NCBI GenBank assembly: GCA_902584995.1 | Contig: CACICF010000001.1 | Coordinates: forward strand, 82,659 to 146,658 | From: an uncultured Pelagibacteraceae bacterium | Lineage (GTDB): Bacteria; Pseudomonadota; Alphaproteobacteria; Pelagibacterales; Pelagibacteraceae | Length of the DNA: 64,000 nucleotides | Direction of reading: 5' to 3' | Shown here: positions 59,816-64,000 of the stretch, piece by piece | How positions within the stretch are numbered: the first letter of the stretch is position 1 | How the letters are laid out: the number at the start of each line of letters is the position of its first letter | Program-made: the position numbers and the translations under genes | The notes under the pieces: model-generated | Database searches by the model: none | What the model saw: the letters and a program-made list of their open reading frames with translations, nothing else | Told to the model about the DNA's origin: nothing

Positions 59816-60979
59816 TTATTTTTTCAGAGCTGCAACCGCTTTATTAGCTGCATCCTCTAAAGTGTTTGCCTCTATATAATTTATCTTACTCTCTTTTAAA
59901 ATTTGATTTCCTTGTTCAACATTTGTACCTGCTAATCTGATAACCAATGGAATATTAACTTCGATTTTTTTTAGAGCTTCTACTATTCCCTCTGCAACCC
60001 AATCACATCTATTTATACCAGCAAAAATATTTACGAGAATAACTTTAACTTTTTCATCCATTGTAACCAGCTTAAACGCTTTGACTATTTTTTCTGGAGT
60101 TGCCCCACCACCAACATCTAAAAAATTTGCAGGACTTCCTCCTGCTAATTTAATCATATCCATTGAGGCCATTGCTAAACCAGCACCATTAATAATATTA
60201 CCAATGTTTCCATCTAAACTTACATAGTTTAATCCTCTATCTGACGCAAAAACTTCTTTTGAGTCCTCTTGTGTCTTGTCTCTAAGTTCTGAAACTTGGT
60301 TTCTTCTAAACATAGCATTGTTGTCAAAACTCATTTTACAGTCCAAAGCTAAAATTTGTTTTTGTTTTGAAATTACCAACGGATTGACTTCTACCATAGT
60401 AGCATCTAGTTCACTAAATGCTTTGTAGCAACCAATAATAGTTTCGGAGGCTCTTCTAATTAAATCGGGTTCAATTCCTAAACCAAATGCTAATTCTCTG
60501 GCTTGAAAACTTTGCATTCCAACGGCAACTTCGATTTTGGATCTAATTATTGTTTCTGGTTTCTCTTTTGAAATTTCCTCAACACTCATACCGCCTTCCG
60601 TTGATGCAACCACCATAATACTCTCTGAACTTCTATCAAAAACAAGACCAAGGTATAGTTCTCGCTCAATATCTGTTGCTTCTTCAATATAAATTCTATT
60701 TACTATTTTACCTTCAGGGCCTGTTTGGTTTGTAACTAATTTTTTTCCAAGTAGTTTGTCTGTTGCTTGGGCAACTTCCAATGGATTATCACAAACTATT
60801 ATTCCACCAGCTTTTCCTCTAGCACCTGAATGAATTTGAGCTTTAACTACCCATCTAGATCCACCAATCTCTCTAGCTTTATTCTCAGCATTCTCTGGGC
60901 TATAGACAATTCCACCTCTTGGAATTGTTACTCCAAAATCTGAAAGTATTTTTTTTGCTTGGTATTCGTGGATATCCAT
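59816..60979 (-). CDS. mtkA: Malate-CoA ligase (malate thiokinase) beta subunit, SucC-like
   Basis: The nucleotide-grasp subunit of the ligase. The N-terminal ATP-grasp domain begins MDIHEYQAKKILSDFGV and contains WVVKAQIHSGARGKAGGI and EVNPLVISKQK; the C-terminal ligase domain has ANFLDVGGGATPEKI and LVNIFAGINRCDWVAEGI. The length is 387 residues. It is 8 bp after the mcl gene and 3 bp before mtkB, so the three form one unit. Succinyl-CoA synthetase activity is the alternative and cannot be ruled out by eye. Confidence 0.8.
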   Translation of the reverse strand: MDIHEYQAKKILSDFGVTIPRGGIVYSPENAENKAREIGGSRWVVKAQIHSGARGKAGGIIVCDNPLEVAQATDKLLGKKLVTNQTGPEGKIVNRIYIEEATDIERELYLGLVFDRSSESIMVVASTEGGMSVEEISKEKPETIIRSKIEVAVGMQSFQARELAFGLGIEPDLIRRASETIIGCYKAFSELDATMVEVNPLVISKQKQILALDCKMSFDNNAMFRRNQVSELRDKTQEDSKEVFASDRGLNYVSLDGNIGNIINGAGLAMASMDMIKLAGGSPANFLDVGGGATPEKIVKAFKLVTMDEKVKVILVNIFAGINRCDWVAEGIVEALKKIEVNIPLVIRLAGTNVEQGNQILKESKINYIEANTLEDAANKAVAALKK

Positions 60980-60987
60980 AATTTTAA

Positions 60988-61926
60988 TTATTTATTATGG
61001 ATTAACTTGTCGATGTTTACAATATTTTCAGCCATTCTAGCTGATGCAGCATCAATCATCCTACCATCAAGCTGAGCGGCACCTTTTCCTTCATTTGCAG
61101 CCTTTTCTAGCTCTTCTAGGATCCTTTTAGCCTTAGTAACCTCTGCTTCTGGAGGTGAGAAAACCTTGTTTGCAAGCTCAATTTGCGAGGGATGTATAGC
61201 CCACTTACCTTCAATACCAATTGCAGCTCCTCTTTTAGCAGCAGCTGTATAGGCATCTGGATCATTAAAATCCCCAAAGGGTCCATCAATTGCTCTAAGG
61301 CCATAAGCTCTACAAGTCATTACTAATTCTGATAATCCATGGTGCCATTGATCTCCAGGATAGTTTTCATTAAGTCCACCTATAACAGTTGTTCTTGCCC
61401 TTAAACTTGCTGCATAATCTGCAACACCAAAGTGAAGTGCCTCAAGTCTTTCACTGGAGGTTGCAATCTCTTTAATGTTAGACATTCCCAAAGCAGTTTC
61501 AATCAGACATTCTATTCCAATTTTATTTTTCAATTTTTTATTTGTTTCAATTTGAGTTAACAAACAATCAACCATATAAACATCGCTTGCAGTACCAGCT
61601 TTTGGAACTAAAATTGTATCTACATTTTCTCCAGCTTGTTCAACTATTTCAATTAAATCAGAATACATGTAATGTGTATCTAAACTATTTATTCTCACAG
61701 AAATAGTTTTGCCATTGCCTCTCCAATCCATTTCATTTAATGCTTTAATAACATTTGCTCTAGCAGAAATTTTATCATTAGGAGAAACAGCATCTTCAAG
61801 ATCTAAAAAAACGTAATCAGATGGTGAACTTAAAGCTTTCTCAAACATTTTTGGAGATGAACCTGGAACAGCTAGTTCACTTCTTTGTAATCTTGATCTA
61901 GCAGGTTTATAAAATTTATGGCTCAT
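60988..61926 (-). CDS. mcl: Malyl-CoA / beta-methylmalyl-CoA lyase (HpcH/HpaI-CitE family)
   Basis: This Mg-dependent lyase cleaves malyl-CoA to acetyl-CoA and glyoxylate (reversible). The sequence follows known malyl-CoA lyases closely: RLQRSELAVPGSSPKMFEKA, VFLDLEDAVSPNDK, RINSLDTHYMYSDLIEI, GIECLIETALGMSNI, LHFGVADYAASLRART, and GPFGDFNDPDAYTAAAKRGA. Acidic metal ligands sit in DLEDAV and IETALG. It is 312 residues long. Its start overlaps the hisE stop by 4 bp (ATGA), tying it to the his genes. With mtkAB it converts malate to acetyl-CoA plus glyoxylate, or assimilates glyoxylate. Confidence 0.9.
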   Translation of the reverse strand: MSHKFYKPARSRLQRSELAVPGSSPKMFEKALSSPSDYVFLDLEDAVSPNDKISARANVIKALNEMDWRGNGKTISVRINSLDTHYMYSDLIEIVEQAGENVDTILVPKAGTASDVYMVDCLLTQIETNKKLKNKIGIECLIETALGMSNIKEIATSSERLEALHFGVADYAASLRARTTVIGGLNENYPGDQWHHGLSELVMTCRAYGLRAIDGPFGDFNDPDAYTAAAKRGAAIGIEGKWAIHPSQIELANKVFSPPEAEVTKAKRILEELEKAANEGKGAAQLDGRMIDAASARMAENIVNIDKLIHNK

Positions 61927-62195
61927 TTTTTTCTTTTATCTAATTCGCTCATTACATCTTCAATTTTTATATTATTTGCCTCAAGGTACATTATTAAGTG
62001 ATAAAATACATCAGCTGCTTCATGTATTTTATTAGAATCTTCTTCAACCGCCTCAATAAGTTCATTTATCTCTTCAAGCACTTTTGCTTTACTCAAAGAT
62101 TTATCAATCAAAAGTTTATTGGTATAAGAACCGTCAACTGGTGAAGATTTTCTTTCTCTTGCAAGTTTAAATAGACTTTCTAGGGTATTTAGCAT
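61923..62195 (-). CDS. hisE: Phosphoribosyl-ATP pyrophosphohydrolase
   Basis: HisE hydrolyses phosphoribosyl-ATP to phosphoribosyl-AMP, the second step of histidine synthesis. The 90-residue all-alpha protein has the MazG-like metal site KVLEEINELIEAVEE and HEAADVFYHLIMYLE, plus the N-terminal SPVDGSYTNKLL. It lies one base after hisF and is a separate protein rather than a hisIE fusion. Confidence 0.94.
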   Translation of the reverse strand: MLNTLESLFKLARERKSSPVDGSYTNKLLIDKSLSKAKVLEEINELIEAVEEDSNKIHEAADVFYHLIMYLEANNIKIEDVMSELDKRKK

Positions 62196-62196
62196 C

Positions 62197-62952
62197 TCAA
62201 ATCCTAACAGGTATACCTTTTGAGTCCAGATATTCTTTAGCTTCTTTCACAGTATATTTTCCGTAGTGAAATATGGATGCTGCTAAAACCGCGCTAGCTT
62301 TGCCTAATTTGATGCCATCGACTAAATGATCAAGATCCCCAACCCCGCCTGATGCTATTGTGGGTATGTTTACCATAGATGAAATTTTAGACATCAAATC
62401 TATGTCATAGCCTACCTGAGTACCATCTCTATCCATTGATGTAACAAGTAACTCACCTGCTCCGCTCTCTTCCATCTTTTTTGCGAACTCTAAAGCATCA
62501 ATTCCAGTATTGTTTCGACCCCCATGAGTAAAAACTTCCCATTTATCTCCATTTTTCTTAGCATCAATTGCAACAACTATACATTGTGATCCAAATTTTT
62601 TTGAGCTTTCAACTACAACATCTGCGTTTTGAACTGCAGCTGTATTAATTGAAACCTTGTCAGCCCCACAGTTTAAAAGTTTGCTAATATCCTCTACACT
62701 TCTCACTCCACCTCCAACTGTTAAAGGTACAAAACATTTTTTTGAAGTATCTTTCACTACTTCATAAATAGTATCTCTATTTTCATTTGAAGCTGTAATA
62801 TCTAAAAAACAAATTTCATCAGCACCACCATCACTATAAATTTTCGCTTGCTCTACCGGATTACCTGCATCTTGCAAATCAACAAAGTTTATACCTTTTA
62901 CAACTCTTCCATTTTTAACATCTAGGCAGGGTATAATTCTATTCTTAAGCAT
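62197..62952 (-). CDS. hisF: Imidazole glycerol phosphate synthase cyclase subunit HisF
   Basis: HisF, with the glutaminase HisH, forms imidazole glycerol phosphate and AICAR. The half-barrel repeats are intact, with catalytic Asp11 ([12 protein letters not shown]) and Asp130 ([11 protein letters not shown]), phosphate loops [10 protein letters not shown] and [11 protein letters not shown]. It is 251 residues long. It overlaps hisA by 8 bp. hisH is not seen in the window and may lie beyond hisA or elsewhere. Confidence 0.97.
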   Translation of the reverse strand: MLKNRIIPCLDVKNGRVVKGINFVDLQDAGNPVEQAKIYSDGGADEICFLDITASNENRDTIYEVVKDTSKKCFVPLTVGGGVRSVEDISKLLNCGADKVSINTAAVQNADVVVESSKKFGSQCIVVAIDAKKNGDKWEVFTHGGRNNTGIDALEFAKKMEESGAGELLVTSMDRDGTQVGYDIDLMSKISSMVNIPTIASGGVGDLDHLVDGIKLGKASAVLAASIFHYGKYTVKEAKEYLDSKGIPVRI

Positions 62953-63670
62953 CTATTTCTTTTGCAAGTTCACCTAATTTAATATCACCATCATATATTG
63001 CTTTACCAACTATAATTCCCTCAATATTTTTATTTCCTAACTCTTTAGCTTTTTTAATATCATTTATTGAAGAAACTCCTCCAGAGATAATTACAGGACA
63101 GTTTGAATTGTTAGCTATATTTTCCGTTTCATAAAAATTTGGGCTTATCTTCATTCCATCTCTATTAATATCTGTATAAATCAATCTACTAGCTCCATAA
63201 TCATTTACATCTTTTAAAAATTCTAAAGTTTTTAAATTAGAATTTTCTTTCCATCCAGATACAGATAAATAACCATCTTTAGCATCTAGACCTAAAGCAA
63301 TTTTGTCCGGAAATTTTTCACATGCTTCTTTTAGAAAATTTTTGTTTTTTATTGCAGCGCTTCCTAAAATTACTTTCTCAACTCCAGCGTCAGTATATTT
63401 TTTGATACTTCCAAAGTTTCTTACGCCTCCACCTATTTCAATTTTAAGATTAAATTTACTAACAATTTCCTCAATAATATCAATATTTACAGTCTCACCA
63501 GTCAATGCTCCATCTAAATCAACTATGTGCAAGTTCTTAAAACCATGATCTTTATATTTACCAGCTTGTTCAACTGGGGACATTTTATACTCAGTTTTGT
63601 TATCAAAATCTCCTTTTACTAACCTGACACACTTTTTGTCTTTTATGTCTATTGCAGGAAAAATTTTCAT
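62945..63670 (-). CDS. hisA: Phosphoribosylformimino-AICAR isomerase HisA
   Basis: HisA isomerises ProFAR to PRFAR, the fourth step of histidine synthesis. Catalytic Asp8 ([18 protein letters not shown]) and Asp129 ([11 protein letters not shown]) are present, as are the phosphate-binding [11 protein letters not shown] and [14 protein letters not shown] loops. The length of 241 residues is typical. It starts 7 bp after the stop of the methyltransferase at the window edge. Confidence 0.97.
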   Translation of the reverse strand: MKIFPAIDIKDKKCVRLVKGDFDNKTEYKMSPVEQAGKYKDHGFKNLHIVDLDGALTGETVNIDIIEEIVSKFNLKIEIGGGVRNFGSIKKYTDAGVEKVILGSAAIKNKNFLKEACEKFPDKIALGLDAKDGYLSVSGWKENSNLKTLEFLKDVNDYGASRLIYTDINRDGMKISPNFYETENIANNSNCPVIISGGVSSINDIKKAKELGNKNIEGIIVGKAIYDGDIKLGELAKEIDA

Positions 63671-63677
63671 AAATTAT

Positions 63678-64000
63678 TTAATTTAATTTTCTTAAAAATA
63701 ATTGGTACTTCGAAAAATTTGCAACTTCATATTTGTTATTAACCTCTTTCAAGAATTGATTAATCGCAAATGCAGGATTTTCCTCAATTTTAGCATATCC
63801 TTTCCAAAAATAGTCATCTAAAATTAATATTCCGTTTTTTTTTAAAACTGACCATGAATTTTTACAATCCTCTAGCACATCTGGCGCATAGTGTGAACCA
63901 TCGATATAAATAACATCAAATTCCTGATCATTATTTCTAAAAAAATTATTTGATGATATTTTGTTTTTTAAAAATCTTCCTGAATAATCTTTTAAATTTG
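63678..64000 (-). CDS. Class I SAM-dependent methyltransferase, N-terminus outside the window
   Basis: The frame is open from 64000 down to the stop at 63678, giving about 107 C-terminal residues. DVIYIDGSHYAPDVLEDCKN and LKKNGILILDDYFWKGY resemble the Methyltransf_24 type (motifs II and III: Asp-Gly-x-His and DD-Y-W), often found in glycan or O-methylation clusters. A GTG at 63878 is only an internal codon. Substrate unknown. Only 7 bp separate it from hisA, so it may share that transcript. Confidence 0.75.
   Translation of the reverse strand, partial: NLKDYSGRFLKNKISSNNFFRNNDQEFDVIYIDGSHYAPDVLEDCKNSWSVLKKNGILILDDYFWKGYAKIEENPAFAINQFLKEVNNKYEVANFSKYQLFLRKLN

Overview
The window is a strongly A+T-rich, densely packed bacterial chromosome segment. 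Genes abut or overlap by 1-10 bp and no gene-free stretch exceeds about 190 bp. Gene content (ccm cytochrome c maturation, TRAP uptake of organic acids, malate thiokinase/malyl-CoA lyase, DUF2794, IalB-like protein, rpe-heparinase-purH order) and protein sequence character point to a streamlined marine alphaproteobacterium of the SAR11 clade (Candidatus Pelagibacter). I saw no insertion sequence, prophage, CRISPR array or rRNA. One tRNA (Gly-GCC) is present.

Layout. 1-4203: translation/SRP block, with trmD (cut by the window edge), rpsP and ffh leftward, a structured ffh leader RNA, then dapF and ftsY rightward. 4196-10956: a secreted protein of unknown function, an alpha/beta hydrolase and an MFS carrier leftward; rightward a three-gene operon of a gamma-glutamyltransferase-family hydrolase, an oxalyl-CoA-synthetase-like ligase and a ketopantoate-reductase-like enzyme. 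10957-21866: a leftward organic-acid module made of an unusual TRAP transporter (DctM with a long coiled-coil tail, long DctQ, TakP-like DctP with a structured leader and a terminator after it), a D-2-hydroxyacid dehydrogenase, a GlcD/DLD-type FAD oxidase, an aminotransferase and two tandem FMN-dependent L-2-hydroxyacid dehydrogenases. 21876-26510: PagL-like outer membrane protein and ccmCDEFGH. 26511-32964: hspQ, yciB, DUF2794, BI-1 family, aldo/keto reductase, IalB-like, argG, a photolyase-related protein with apparently swapped domain order, and a small CGCC-tailed protein. 32961-41532: MBL hydrolase, folD, yggT, mscS-type channel, hemD, hemC, then tsaD, a 38-residue lysine-rich small ORF, EVE protein and acs. 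41529-49264: unknown protein, DUF4212/solute-sodium symporter pair with an EF-hand-like loop and a strong terminator, YggT-like protein, rpe, heparinase-like protein, purH and a small hydrolase-like protein. 49261-53602: phhB and a leftward cluster of sulfotransferase, tRNA-Gly, TPR-sulfotransferase, 2-oxoglutarate oxygenase and TPR protein. 53629-64000: LON-domain protein, UbiH-like flavoprotein, ftsK, lolA, GNAT, HIT, then a leftward hisA-hisF-hisE-mcl-mtkA-mtkB run and a methyltransferase cut by the window edge.

How it fits together. Much of the window serves oxidation and interconversion of small organic acids (lactate/glycolate-type 2-hydroxyacids, acetate, malate/glyoxylate, possibly oxalate), fed by Na+- or H+-coupled carriers and linked to c-type cytochromes, beside housekeeping operons. 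The strongest candidates for something underdescribed are the ffh leader RNA, the predicted dctP leader fold, the tailed TRAP permease, the putative oxamate/oxalate operon, the domain-swapped photolyase-like protein, and the sulfotransferase/oxygenase/TPR cluster built around the tRNA gene.
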